Source of the DNA: Stictocephala bisonia | Taxonomy: Eukaryota > Arthropoda > Insecta > Hemiptera > Membracidae | DNA length: 64,000 nucleotides | Assembly: GCA_035578905.1 (NCBI GenBank) | Contig: JAQJVL010000004.1 | Span: forward strand, 7,864,175 to 7,928,174 | Reading direction: 5' to 3' | Shown: one piece after another, positions 1-12,200 of the stretch | Layout: every line of letters starts with the position of its first letter | Position numbering within the stretch: position 1 is the first letter of the stretch | Program-made: the position numbers and the translations under genes | The notes under the pieces: model-generated | What the model was told of the DNA's origin: nothing | Seen by the model: the letters and a program-made list of their open reading frames with translations, nothing else | Databases searched by the model: none

Positions 1-817
1 TTTTTGCGTTTTATTATTTATTATATCTCATTGATTTGGAGTAATATTGTATAGGAAAGGAATGTTTCAACATATAAGTTGTTGTGGGGCTGAAAATATA
101 GATCTTACAAGAATTATTTTATTGAGAGCTACCAACGATCCACTGCTAGAAAGCCACACACCAAGCCCATTTGATCAGATTAATTGGAGAACATCTCATC
201 ATATCTTATTTTTTATATAAGTCAATAAAACTTGCACTCTGTCAAAATTTAACTGTGTAAAATTGCTAAATTTAATTTACAGGATAGCAATTATGTTGAA
301 ACGATTTTTAATTTATTCATATTTAATTTATACTTACTTTTTTTATATATACGTTAACTGATAAATACCCTTGAAAAATATGCTGTAAGTCGTTGATATG
401 TCTTGTTTTATTTTTATCTCTTCTGTTAGTTTATAAATTAATTATGGACTTAGTAAACTGCATTATTTCTTATTATGTTTAGGTTATTGATAATATAAAA
501 ATATATTTGGAAACTTTTTCGCAGTGATAACAATATGGTCATAATATTGTTGTTGAGAAATCATGTCGTTCTCTTAATTTTATTCTATTAATATATTATA
601 ATTATTAGTTATAATTTTACAATATTGTTAATATTTATTTTTATTCTGGTGGACTGAAAATAGACACTGAAGCACCGTCGCCATGAGCGCATATAATTTA
701 GTATGTACATATATATCTGTAGTTTTTGTATGTATATAAGAGCACCCAACGACAAATATTTTGATTTGTTGGGACTCGTACTGTAAATACTTTGAGAAAT
801 AAACTTCTTGTACCTTG
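1..817. other. AT-rich sequence, nothing recognised
   Basis: Low-complexity AT-rich DNA. Short open frames near 610-850 overlap the edge of the fold-back element that follows and look random. I see no splice-flanked exon, RNA gene or repeat array here. Confidence 0.5.
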
Positions 818-1504
818 TATACAGGGTATAACAAAACTCTCTACACAAACTTTAGGATATTGTTCCTTGGGTGAAATGAAGCAAAAAACATAATACAACA
901 AATGGTCTATCTCATTCCGTTTACTGTCTGTATATCAATATGTGTTTTTTACTATTTAAAATGTTTAAAACCAAATTACAAAGAAACTAATCGTTTTACG
1001 AAAAAATACCAAGACAGGTAATTGATAGTACTTTTAATAAGGATTAAAACGCCGCCTTATTTGTGAAAATCAAATAATAAATAACAAATTTACTACGATA
1101 GTTGCATGACACTGTAAAGTTTAGAATGGACCCATAGAATGGACCCATAGAATGGACCCATAGAATGGACCCATTGTTGCTCTATGGGTCCATTCTAAAC
1201 TTTACAGTGTCATACAACTATCGTAGTAAATTTGTTATTTATTATTTGATTTTCACAAATAAGGCGTTGTTTTAATTGTTAATAAAAGCACTATCAATTA
1301 CCTATCTTGGTATCTTTTCGTAAAACGATTAGTTTCTTTGTAATTTGGTTTTAAACATTTTAAATAGTAAAAAACACATATTGATATACAGACAGTAAAC
1401 GGAATGAGATAGACAATTTTTTGTTGTATTATGTTTTTTGCTTCATTTCTCCCAAGGAACAATATCCTAAAGTTTGTGTAGAGAGTTTTGTTACACCCTG
1501 TATA
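818..1504. mobile_element. Fold-back (long inverted repeat) transposon-like element
   Basis: Two arms of about 320 bp (818-1135 and 1184-1504) are near-perfect reverse complements with only scattered differences. The outer ends read TATACAGGGT at the left and ACCCTGTATA at the right, so CAGGG...CCCTG is bounded by TA on both sides. TA flanks are typical of Tc1/mariner-type insertion. The element has no coding capacity. The loop end of the left arm holds a 13-bp motif (agaatggacccat) repeated four times at 1123-1174, while the right arm has it once, so the repeat expanded after the palindrome formed. Family assignment is inference; a fold-back MITE is the safest name. Confidence 0.8.
1123..1174. 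repeat. 13-bp tandem repeat at the hairpin apex, 4 copies
   Basis: Four perfect copies of agaatggacccat lie head to tail just before the apex of the fold-back element. The opposite arm carries one complementary copy. This looks like local slippage at a hairpin tip. Confidence 0.9.
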
Positions 1505-3059
1505 TACACATATTAATTAGTGTGTACAGAAATGTAGGTTTGATACATTCAGCAGTTAATTAGCCTAATTAGGCTGGAGAGCTCTAGAAACACTGGGAAT
1601 GAACATACAGTATTTATTTTTGATTAATAAAATGACTGATTTATTGATAGATTGTGTAAATAAAAGAAAAAAAAACAGTTTTTGTGTGAGGTGGAATTTA
1701 GAACGTTGTTTATTTATCTAGAACGTTGTTGGATTGTAACAATATTGATGATACAACAAATTCCCTTTAGTTTATCACTTTCCATAGGATATTGATAATT
1801 AGCTACAGTTATTATCTATATAGTACTTTTATATTTGTATATTTGCTTGGATTAAAGAATTATTAAGTGACTTTAATAAATATTGGTTAAGTAGTAGAAT
1901 GTGATTCAAAACTAAGATTGTTCTTTTATATAGTCACTGAACATGACTACGTAATCTTCAAGCGGGCATTAAAATCACGCACGAAGCTGGCACTGACCTT
2001 TTTGTTGTTTGTCAGGGAAGGGGTGGTTCTCTTTGTATTTTATTCACGTCCAATCCTTCATACAATAAATTAAGAATTCAAATTTCATCACTAGAAGAAA
2101 AACTACTTTAAATATGAATTATTCAATTCTAGGTTCTCTTATAAGTAGAAAATCATCAAATCAATAAAGACATATATTAGTAATCATTGAAAAAAATTAT
2201 AAATTTGAAAATAATTATTGTATATACATCAAAATGACAGGAAAAAAATTGACTGAGATAATAAAGAGTAATGATAAAGATAATAAAGAGTAATAAAGAA
2301 ATGACAGCGATTGAACATATAAAGTAAACAAGAATTCGTAACAAATATGCTAAAGCTGTCATAGCTGTTATACATGAAACAGTTTAAAAACGTAAACTAT
2401 TTATCCAAGCTAATGAGTTCAAATAGCTTTTTGCTGTCGAGTTGATTTATTAAAAAAAGATATATGAATGATTACTTAGCTGTTACTGTCATAATTTATG
2501 AACTTACATAAAAGAGATACCTGGACGATTTAGTTTATGTTTGCTGTTATAATTTGCGAATTTACATTAAGATAGATGTCTGGATGATGTATCTGTTTGC
2601 CATCATGCGAGTATAAGAGTTCCTTCTGAGTACAAGAGTGTTACTACTCCATCGTTACAGCCTACTTATAGGTCATAATATACCTAAAATTAATGTAAAA
2701 GTTACTTAGGAATTCCACCTTCGAGCTACTGAGTAAATTCAAACTAAACATTTTCTTTATTGCCTTAAATAAACATATACGTGCTTTGGCAAGAACCAAA
2801 ATACATCAAAAGAATTACATATCTGAAAACTAAAACTAAAATCAGATTAAATCATGAAACATTTTTTCATCATCTCTCATAAAGAACTAGAAAGTATCCA
2901 ATAATTAAATAGATTTGTAAAATAACTATAAAACTATTGTTACAAAACTACTAATCTAAAGAATTAAAAATTAAGAAATACAAAACAAAGAGGTTAAATC
3001 ACCCACTATTCAATAATTTATACGCAATAACATACTTAATAAATTATTTTTCAGTGTAT
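1505..3059. other. AT-rich sequence with minor simple repeats
   Basis: No gene recognised. A short purine-rich imperfect repeat (gataataaagagtaatga type) lies near 2258-2300. The last few hundred bases before 3060 may be the 3' UTR of the minus-strand retroelement that ends there, but no tail or target-site duplication was found. Confidence 0.4.
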
Positions 3060-4600
3060 CTAAAATATAATGATCTCGTCCTGTAGACATTCGGAGACGG
3101 AGTAATAGCTTCGGTCAACTAGAAACTGCCTGAACTTTCTATAGAGCTGATTGGCATTCTCCAAGCTTTTGTATTTCTGTGGTATTTTATTATAAATTTG
3201 TATTCCGCTACATATTGGACTATTTTCATATTTTCTTAATCTATGTTTGGAGCATGTAATTTATTTTTACTTCTAGTATTATGGTAGTGGTTCACATTGT
3301 TTTGTTGATAAGAATATATATTTTCATGTACATTTTTTACTACTTCCAACAAATACAATCCTGGGAATGTAGGAATACCAAGTTCTTTAAATATTCTTCT
3401 GCAAGATTCTCTTGGGTCCATACCCATCATGACTCTTATCATTTTCTTTTGGGCTCTAAATATTTTTTCCCAGTGATTTGAACGTCCCAACATAATTATT
3501 CCATAGCGTAATATGGATTCAAAGTACGCCAAATACAGCACTAACTTAACTATCCTGCTCGATATATGAGTCAGACACGTTATGTTAAATATTGCCTTGT
3601 TAAGCCTCGAAGTAATATATTGTAAGTGCGCTTTCCATTTGAGTGTTGAGTCAAAAACTAGACCAAGCAATTTCACTGTCTCTGCTATCGTCCCATCGTA
3701 CTTGTTTGCATCATTTACTACTGTTTGAGTTTTAAACTGTATTATGCTTGTTTTTTCCTTATTTAATTTAGCCCATTAGCTGCAAACCACTCATCTAACA
3801 TCTCTATCAGATCACTCATCGCTTGCTCCACTTCACTTATTGTCTGTCTGGTTACATGTGCTGTAGTGTCATCAGCGTACATCACTATCTTTTCTTTGCA
3901 CAGGAAAGGGAGGTCATTAATGTATATCAAGAAGAGCAAAGGACTGAGAACAGATCCCTGTGGAACACCATGAGGGACTGCTTTCCATTCTGAGTTTATT
4001 TTTACATTATTCAATGTTACTGTTGTTCGTTGTTTTCTGTTCTGGAGGTAAGAACCAAACCATCTCAAACAGTGTCCTTTGATTCCGTAACATTCGAGTT
4101 TTGATAGCAAAATATCATGCCTCACACAATCAAAGGCCTTAGACAAGTCACACATCATCCCAAGGCTAACATTTGAATCGTCCAATGATTTAAGGATATC
4201 ATTTGTCAAGTGGATCAAAGCACTATTTGTCGATCTTTTGCTTCTGAATCCATGCTAACTTACTGAAAACATGTCATTTATCTCAATGTATTTTATTAAC
4301 TGTTCTTTTACTACAGATTCGAAGATTTTTGAAAAAGTTGGCAGCAAGCATATTGGTCTGAAGTTAGAGATCACCTCTTTACCTCTCTTAGAGAGCTTAT
4401 ATTACCATATTTTAGTTTTTATGGGAATTTTCCCGTTATCAGAGATTGATTAATTACTCTTGTTAATGGGTCTAATATAGTGTTTTTACAGCGTTTTACT
4501 AACCACATTGATATCTCATCCCAGCCACAGTACTTTTTGGGTTTTGCTTTGTTAATAATTTTGCTAACTTGTGCAGGAGTTAATCAAAATCAAACTTCGA
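3060..4600 (-). pseudogene. Reverse transcriptase domain and C-terminus of the minus-strand LINE
   Basis: The minus-strand frame at 4218-3763 shows the RT palm: motif A as DLSKAFDCV, then GVPQGSVLSPLLFLIYINDL, and motif C as YADD in place of the commoner FADD. Upstream (about 4440-4220), broken frames carry the fingers region, including FSKIFE and HGFRSKRSTNSAL. Downstream, 3676-3236 carries the thumb-like part (KLLGLVFDSTLKWKAHL) ending in HNTRSKNKLHAP. After a one-base shift near 3245 the last residues continue to a stop at 3060-3062. At least two frameshifts and one stop (around 3763) show it is non-functional. The Asp residues needed for catalysis are still present in the surviving segments. 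Confidence 0.85.
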
Positions 4601-5194
4601 AAATCAAACTCAGTCGCAATATTTACTGTTTCAAGTGAATTTATAACTTTATCAATGGAAACTTATGGAGGGGCTGACTGTAAGTTTCTCAGTAACGTTA
4701 ATAAAGTGAGAATTAACCACTTCATTTACATTTGCACCTAAGTTCTCAAATATTTTACTCAACACATGCTCTGATTTGTTCGATTTCTTTGCCAACCCTA
4801 ACTCGTGTTTTATGACCTCCCAACTTGCTTTGGATTAGTTTTCAGCCCTCTCTATGTAGCTGTCATTTGCCCATTTTTTTGCTTGATTCACAACTTTTTT
4901 GAAAATATTTCTGTACTTTATGTAATGGTTCTCTTTTCGTTTATCTTTAGATCTCTTAACTTCATTGTAGAGTAATCGTTTCTTATTACTCGATACTATT
5001 ATCCCTATAGTTATCCATTTAATATATTTTGTTTTATTCTTACTTGCTTTCAAAGAGAATGCCTCCCAAAAAGCTCCAAGGAAACATGAAAGAAAGGCGT
5101 TGTAGTTCTCATCCACCGAAGTAAACTCATTAAAATTCCACTTTATATTGTTCAGTAAAACATCAAAAGTCTGAAAAGAGTGATCATTGATAAT
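4601..5194 (-). pseudogene. Linker region between endonuclease and RT of the minus-strand LINE
   Basis: The frame running 5224-4835 on the minus strand is rich in Lys/Arg and contains KWITIGI followed by KYRNIFKKVVNQAKKW. This is the usual basic linker that precedes the RT fingers in CR1/Jockey-type ORF2 proteins. It overlaps the end of the endonuclease frame by a frameshift near 5220. No independent gene is implied. Confidence 0.7.
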
Positions 5195-6060
5195 TATTTT
5201 TTTAACTCCTTCGTGATTCTCCACTCGCTCGTCTTTTTTTGAAGGTAACGAAATGAAAAGGGCCTTATGGTCAGATAGACCGAGCTCTTGAGTAAAATAA
5301 AATGACTGATCAAAAAAGTGTTTGGAATTATATTATCTATGCAGGACGAAGTCATTGAAGATACCCTAGTTGGCTCGTTAAAATTAAAATTACATCCATT
5401 ATATTCTACTATATTAACAAAAGCTCTATGTAATTTATGTTTAAACCTAGGTAGGTCACCCATGTTCACCCATGATTGCCTTCCTCGTGAACATAATCTA
5501 TACTATTTATATTTTTGTAATGTAATAAATCTATATTAAAATCAGATGCCAAAAAGATATTTTTTCGTTTATTTTCATTTTTTAGAATATTTATAAGGTG
5601 TTCGAACTTTAATATAATATCTTTTAACGTATTGGTGTAAGGGACTCTGTACAGTGAAATTACTATTGTGTTTAAATTAGATATTTCGACAGCTGATATT
5701 TCAAAAATATGATCCTCGCCCAACTGCTTTATATTATGTCTTACTTTAATATTTTCAATGTCACATTTCAACAAAATATAACTACCACCTCTAGCCCCCT
5801 CCCTTGCTCTACAATATGAGTCCACCATTCTGAAATCTGAAATTTTATTTAAAATATCAATGTTGCTATGGTTTAACCAATGCTCATTAAGTCATAATAC
5901 TTTGACATTATTACCAACTACTGAGTCAGTGAGATATACTTGTAAATCATCAATTTTATGTTTTACTCCTTGAATGTACATGATCCAATCGTGGGGGGCT
6001 CCTTCCGGAAATGGAGAAGGAAGAGGGCTTGCAATATTTGTTAAAGGTTTACTGTGAACA
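5195..6060 (-). pseudogene. AP endonuclease (EEP-type) domain of the minus-strand LINE
   Basis: Minus-strand pieces show, in order, the catalytic Glu context (LNEHWLNHSNID near 5890-5850, with a stop just before it), GARGGSYIL, a SLYRVPYTN block, the ASDFNIDLL block (Asp/Asn pair), CIDNII and finally GLSDHKALF (the Asp-His pair) near 5280. These are the conserved blocks of the retroelement endonuclease that nicks target DNA for target-primed reverse transcription. At least three frame changes separate them. Pseudogene. Confidence 0.8.
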
Positions 6061-6073
6061 TCCTCCTGAAATG

Positions 6074-6494
6074 CTAATAGTTTCCCTCTTTATGGCAAAT
6101 TTGTGATACTACTAATAGGTTTTTTTGCAAAACGTTCACCCCTTGTCTGTTCAAATGAAGACCATCTCTGACCAGACAGCTATCGTCTAAATACTTATTC
6201 AATTCACTATAAAAAGCCCCATACTTAGAACAAGCCCACCTTATATTATGGTTAGTTCTAATTACATAACTCCTACTCTTATCTCTCCTATGTACAATGC
6301 TATTTACAACTATGTTAACTCTAGGAAAGCTGTCCCTGGCGTCCCTTATCAAGTTACATATTTCTCCCATTATGTCATCGGGTGAAGATGTTCGATGTAG
6401 GTCATTAGTCCCAACATGCAGGATAACTGTTTCAATGTCACTCTTTTCCTTATCACCCATTCCCTTAATTCTGGATCTAAGCTGGTTGATGTGA
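6074..6494 (-). pseudogene. SGNH/GDSL hydrolase-like segment (retroelement esterase)
   Basis: The minus-strand frame contains HVGTNDLHR, matching the GxND block of SGNH hydrolases, and near its end DGLHLNRQG, matching the D-x-x-H block that supplies the catalytic Asp and His. The nucleophile block (GDS) is not present because the 5' portion is lost at the minisatellite junction near 6530. Esterase domains of this kind are known in ORF1, or between ORF1 and ORF2, of some CR1-like LINEs. The frame stops at 6074-6076 and the endonuclease begins in another frame immediately afterwards. It is a relic and I do not think it is a host lipase. Confidence 0.75.
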
Positions 6495-6534
6495 ATAAAG
6501 AGTAAGCAAGACATGAGTGGTGGAAAACTATGTT

Positions 6535-7013
6535 TGCCCTCCTACCCACCCATACACTTACAGTAGTAAAGGCCCTCCCACCCACCCATACACTTACACT
6601 AGTAAAGGCCCTCCCGCCCACCCATAACTTACAGTAGTAAAGGCCCTCCCACCCACCCATACACTTACAGAAGTAAAGGCCCTCCCGCCCACCCATACAC
6701 TTACAGTGGTAAAGGCCCTCCCACCCACCCATACACTAGTAAAGGTAAAGGTAGTAAGTACAATACATTTGTAAGTGTATGGATGGGCTGGTGGGTAAAT
6801 ACCACTGTAAGTGTATGGGTGGGCAGTGGGTCAATACCATTGTAAGTGTATGGGTGGGCGGTGGGTCAATACATTTGTAAGTGTATGGATGGGCTGGTGG
6901 GTCAATACATTTGTAAGTGTATGGATGGGCTGGTGGGTAAATACCACTGTAAGTGTATGGGTGGGCAGTGGGTCAATACCATTGTAAGTGTATGGGTGGG
7001 CGGGTGGGTGCTT
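6535..7013. repeat. Minisatellite A: two opposed 35-36-bp arrays sharing one core
   Basis: From 6535 to about 6740, roughly six copies of a 36-bp unit carry CCCACCCATACACTTACAG followed by tagtaaaggccct. From about 6760 to 7013, roughly seven copies of the same core appear reversed (TGTAAGTGTATGGGTGGG) with a different remainder (cagtgggtcaatacca). A 20-30 bp junction near 6735-6765 joins them. The array lies exactly between two minus-strand LINE fragments. Confidence 0.9.
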
Positions 7014-7014
7014 C

Positions 7015-7512
7015 CTAAGAGCAAACAGGCAAGAGCTGAGTATCCCATCCTGACCTTGTTAATATGATCATAAAAATTTAGATGGGAATCAAGCCTAAGT
7101 CTAAAAAAGTTTACATAATCTGTAGAAATTATTACTAAATTATCCACTTAAAATAGAATGGAACCTGTATTGTTGCTTCTTTTAAAGGTATTGATAAGTT
7201 AGATTTTCAGTGTTTATAACAAGGCTGTTTCTTTTAAACCACTGAAAAAGACAATTTGATTATATAAAACTTGTAACCTACATAACAACTAAATTTGATG
7301 TTCTAAATAGAAGTGAAGTGTCATCTGAAAATATGTATACTCGTACAGAGGTTCCCTACACTTACAATTATATAGGGCTATTCTGTATATCATCAATCAA
7401 AATACGAAACAAGAAGAGCCCAACACTGATCCCTGTGGCACCCCCATACTGATGCACATCTCCTCAGAAAGAGATTTGCGGATACATCTTTTGTTATCAA
7501 TATAGGTAATTA
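7015..7512 (-). pseudogene. Reverse transcriptase fragment of a second LINE
   Basis: On the minus strand, 7512-7420 reads through CISMGVPQGSVLG (RT block before motif C). Next comes an FSDDTSLL block near 7345, where FADDTS is expected. Then WFKRNSLVI and LRLDSHLNFYDHINKV (7147-7015) follow. These are consecutive palm and thumb blocks of a non-LTR RT, broken by stops and shifts. The wording differs from the 3-6.5 kb element, so it is a different family. Its 3' end is cut by minisatellite A. Confidence 0.8.
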
Positions 7513-8289
7513 CGAAAATGAAAGATAACTTTAAAAACAACATCAATTACACTTTGAGGTGATAGCCGTAGGTGACATAACGCAGAACATGTGAAGGAAC
7601 GATCAACCGAAATAGCTGAGTACGACCTGCTTGGGTTTGGCCTGCTTGTAGCGAGACCACTACAGTTCAACTGACAACTGCGAAGTGCTGCTCGCCGGGA
7701 CCAATGGCAGGGGCGAGTGATCCTCGTGACATATACTACAACTCAGACATGTATCAATGATAGACCAGATGGCATCAGGATCAATCGTGCTACCTTGCCA
7801 CACCGATACGACCAGCACCAGTATCTTTGCATCAAAATTTCGTGTAAATGCCTTCATACAGCAGCTGGCTCTTCGTCATGTAATTGGGTTTCTGAGAATG
7901 GATGTTACTAACCGCAACGTATTCAAACGGCTAACAGCAGGAATGAATATAAAGATCTGACATTTCACCTTTGAGATTCGTGTTTATAGAACTTTGTTTT
8001 GTAATAAAGTAAATTATCCTTCCTGGTCTACTTCGATAAAGTTACAGTAAAATTGAAAAATTCACAGAAACAAGTTGTTTAAAAATAATTAAAATTACAT
8101 TTTTTTCCAAAAATAATGAAATCGGTAAAAAACCCGCTGAAATGGTTACTAATTTTAGACGAGCTTTTATTTATTTGGAATAGAATTTGAAAAATGAAGC
8201 CAGATGTGTTTGTAGTCTCTAAACGTGGTTTCAGGCTTGAAACCATAAATAATTTACAACGTCAATATTTTTAGTTTAGTTCGTCATTA
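7513..8289. other. Unidentified stretch with a GC-richer island at 7560-7980
   Basis: About 400 bp (7560-7980) is clearly richer in GC than its neighbours and stop-poor in several frames (65-67 codons on both strands). This suggests former coding sequence or a transposon fragment. I recognise no domain in any frame. The rest is AT-rich. Confidence 0.4.
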
Positions 8290-9225
8290 TTTTTATTAAA
8301 AAAACAATAAGGGGGAGGTGTGGCACTTTTTTTTAAGCAATCTTTATATTTTGAGCCATTTAAAATAGTTCACATTTTGGCTTTGAAGCCAATGGTTTTA
8401 TAGTTTTATCAAATTCCTTAGGGAAAGTATGTATAATTGGCGTATACAGATCACCTAATAGCTGAAGGCACTTTTTTTGATCGAGTTAAAGTTTCTATCC
8501 TTTAAGTACTACTTACTCTCAACATTAATGTGATTGAGCCCATCTTCCCTCTCACCCAGCGACTTCGCGTCCGTGAACTCACCTACACGAGTGACTGCTA
8601 TGTCGAGTACTGCCATCGACAGCGTAATTACTATCATACCTCATGTGACTCAGTTTTGAACACTGCCGTATCTGATCACTATGCACCTGGAGCTGTGGTT
8701 CATGGATGCGCTTTGGAAGCTCATTCTTCATCAGTTAATAATGACAGGGCTATTAATTCCCAAAACATCAGTCTGATCAATAATATGTCAAAACGTGAGA
8801 CATGGCACAATTTGAATAGCTATGATAATGTTGATGTTATATATCATACTTTTCATAGTGACCTTTTGTATTATGTAGACATAGCCTGCACATTCAAGAA
8901 TAGGCAACAATAAAAACACCCGAAAACAAGTTCTTGGTTAGTTTCCCAATTTTCGTGTTGGGTTTTTATAGATATTTTGTGAAAGAATTTGAGTATTTAT
9001 CATGAGATAACAATTCCTTTAAGGATGATCTCATAATAAATACTCAAATTCTTTCACAAAATATCTATAAAAACCCAACACGAAAATTTCAGAACTTTTT
9101 TCAGAAGATATAGGAACAGTTACAGAAAAGTCATTCAAGCTGCTAAAGCCTATGACGCCAATAAAGCCTTCAGCAAATGTGAGGATGTTTTAAAAACACT
9201 TGGAAAATTATCAACTTCATTATGA
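8290..9225 (+). pseudogene. Endonuclease and linker fragment of a third LINE
   Basis: Plus-strand pieces read GGG(V/C)-type glycine motif and FKQSLYFEPFK near 8305-8370, then IGVYRSP near 8440, then the 8530-8913 frame with TAVSDHYAPGAVVHG, where SDHY is the terminal Asp-His block of the AP endonuclease. Downstream of a hairpin (8948-9088) the linker resumes as YRNSYRKVIQAAKAYDANKA at 9100-9180. The RT itself is absent. Several blocks between IGVYRSP and SDHYA are scrambled. It is a relic; the 5' and 3' limits are approximate. Confidence 0.7.
8948..9088. repeat. 141-bp near-perfect hairpin inside the LINE relic
   Basis: The left arm begins aattttcgtgttggg at 8948 and the right arm ends cccaacacgaaaatt at 9088. 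More than 50 bp of each arm pair without visible mismatch, around a loop that is itself partly self-complementary (catgagat...atctcat). It sits between two segments of one LINE linker. Confidence 0.9.
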
Positions 9226-12200
9226 AACTTCAATAGTTAATTGCCACACGTTTTGATAGTGTGCAATATTTGAAGTTAAGTATGTTCAGTAGTTCCATAC
9301 TTTGTACTAGGACGTTAGTAACTGGCTGTTGACTGAGATATAACAAAACGGCACGACTGGACTACAAAGCGTTTCATTCTGTAGTTAATTGCCACATGTT
9401 TCGGACGTGAGAAATGTCTCGGTACCCAGCTTTATGTTTGGCCAGTGGTTGTTTATTAAAATATCACTTTGAAATGACCATCTTCTTTTCTTAAAAACAC
9501 AATGGTTCTTTGAGTGATTTGGGTTCAATTATAACAGGTATATTTGTCTATATTTTAGACATACTTGTTGACTTTATTATACCTACTGATTAATATAATT
9601 TGCATTGTAATTAAATCTATTTAAGTTACGAGTGACCTAAAACGGCTTAAACTGACTTAACATGGCTTAAACTGACTTAAGACGTGAATTAAAAGCACAG
9701 ATATAACCAGTGTATGAAGGGCATTATTCACAAACTGCTTTAAAAAAGACACTACAATTTACTAATAATCCTTATAAGATATCACTAATCAAAACAAACA
9801 ACATTTCTAAATTTAATCGAAATCAATGTCATTTTCTATTCGTAGCTAAAATATTATTAAACGTACTCCCTTCGTAATCAGTACTTTACGATTACGTTAA
9901 ACGTTTTACGTTTCGTAAAAATATTATTAAAACGTACTCCCTTTAATCTTTAGTAATCATTCAGTGTTCACTAAAACAAACTAATAGTAATAAACATGAA
10001 TAAAGTTGCACGTTGAATAGAAAGCATCTGGTTCCTGCCCGCTGATGGTCAATTTTCCAGTGGTGGCTAGCAGTCTGTGTAACGGACATTTTAAGGTGAA
10101 AACCCCCGATATTGACGCGTAATATACTTTATTTACATACTAATTGTCCATGCATCATTGACAAGTTTTGTGAGAGAGTGCTACAACGATCAAAATGTCA
10201 AATTACTATATTGTTGTCAACTGTAGACGGTGGGCGGGTCCATTTATTTACATCCCAACATCGTACAAGTCACACACATGAATTATTGTTTTTACATTTT
10301 GACCATGATTGATGGGAACCCTGGCGGACGCAGCTTACGGGTAGTGATCACTACGAACCAAAATGTCCTGTGTGATGTGTAACACACGTAGGAAGCATTT
10401 CACACAACAAATCGCCAAAAATAAAGTTGTGTGAAACTTTAAAGCCATAAGAAACTTTAAAGCTTTAATTTTCTTATAAAATCACAGCCCAGCTAGAAGA
10501 GGAAAATTAAAGGAATTAAATTAGTTGTTAGTTATTACCATATTTAAGGTATAAGTAGAGATGGTTCCCTAAACAACGGAGAATAAAGGACCATCAATTT
10601 TAGCGGATGTGGGAGAAGAGGAAATACTTTGAATGTTTCATTTTTTAGCTTTAAATAAAACAACAGTGCTTCAAAATAGAAAATATTTGGGAATAAACAT
10701 TATATTTTATTATAATCGCTAAAAATTGTCATGTAACTTTTGAAAACATAAATCGTTTTCCATAAATCATCTCTCGGAAAGTGTTTATTTCCACAGCGTA
10801 CATATTTACCTCACTCGTTTGACAAACTTCTTTTACCTCACTATGTAATTGAACGAAAATACAATCTGGAAGTAAGATATTATGTACAGGGGTAATTCAT
10901 GAAGTTCTCATCCCCCCCACTTATACACTACACTACATTCTTCTTGTAAAAATATTAAAAATACCATATAAATATGTATACAATTGAACACCGTGATTAG
11001 TGTGATTCAATATTGTCTATTTTGACCTGGAAGAGCTACTAAAATTGGTTACAGAAATGGGACTTTAGTGATGTTTTAGTAATGCAGGATTAAATGCAAG
11101 ACATTCAGACGAGAAACCCAGATTTTACGTTTTATGTACAATAACTTTGTTAAAAGGGTAGAGAAAACGCGGAATATTAAACAAAAATTGTAGAAAATAC
11201 ATTTTTTAGACACTTGATCTAAGTTAAGCCAAAAATAAAACAGGATTAAAGTAAGAAATGCTTTACTTATTATAACACATATTAATGATAATTAATTTGC
11301 TATGCTTACTTTACGAATTTTTTACAATATGTTTTTAAAAAAATGAGGCCTTAATTATTAATAACTTCAAAGCATTTTTGTGTTGCTTTTGTTGCATTTC
11401 TTAACTTTCCAAAACTAACTTCCTTTTGTATTTTCTAATCAAAATAAATAATATTGGTTCTTCACAACAATGCACTTCCGTCTTTTAGAGAAAAAGAGAA
11501 AACATAGATTAGGTAATATGTCAATTAAAATGTATCAATAGGATTTACAATGTGCTTAAAAAATCAATACTAAAACAGTAATAACAAAATAAATTGCTCA
11601 TTTGTATCGAAACCAGCCGGTTTTTTACTGTTATCAAAACTGTCTTCCAAATCAATCGGATTTCTTCGAACATAACTTGAATTCCCATTAGAATTTATCT
11701 ATATTCAATAATATGTGATATAGGTATGTGTCTGGGAAATATCAACATGGGCTGTATCCTATGTTTGTTTCCACAAGAAAAGAAACTCTGGAGACAGTTC
11801 AAATTCATTATCTATATGGAGTTTCCTATTTAGATATTATCTATATAAAAACCAAAAAGGCTCACTGACTGACAGAAATCCGTTTCAGAAAGGCCTGTCG
11901 AAGCATTTTGACGAAATTTGGAAGAGGAAATATATGAACTTACTTAAATCAGTAAATGTTCAGAAATGTATCGTACCATGAAACACTGACCAATTAGTAA
12001 AAGTTGTTGATAGTAAAGATTCTTTAACTTTAATTAGCTAAATAACTATAAATTAGACTAATTCAAATTAAAAACTCCAATAATTAACAATTAACATAAT
12101 TATATTACTAACGTCAAAATAATTTTTTCTGGGTTAGAAAATTACAATTAAATTACAAAAGTATTATGATTTCCTCTTGTCTGTAATACAATACGTAACA

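Larger units (their letters stand above)
3060..6514 (-). mobile_element. Decayed non-LTR retrotransposon with SGNH-like, endonuclease and RT segments
   Basis: Read on the minus strand, the order is SGNH/GDSL-hydrolase-like segment (6494-6074), AP-type endonuclease (about 6050-5195), linker, reverse transcriptase (about 4600-3700) and a C-terminal tail ending with a stop at 3060-3062. This order fits CR1/Jockey-group LINEs, some of which carry an esterase domain before the endonuclease. The reading frame is broken by several frameshifts and stops, so it is dead. The 5' part of ORF1 is missing: the sequence is replaced by a minisatellite beginning near 6535. Confidence 0.8.

Noticed and set aside
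7660..7960. Tc1/mariner-type transposase
   Set aside because: The GC-rich stretch has open frames on both strands, but I could not find a DDE/D block order or other conserved motif.
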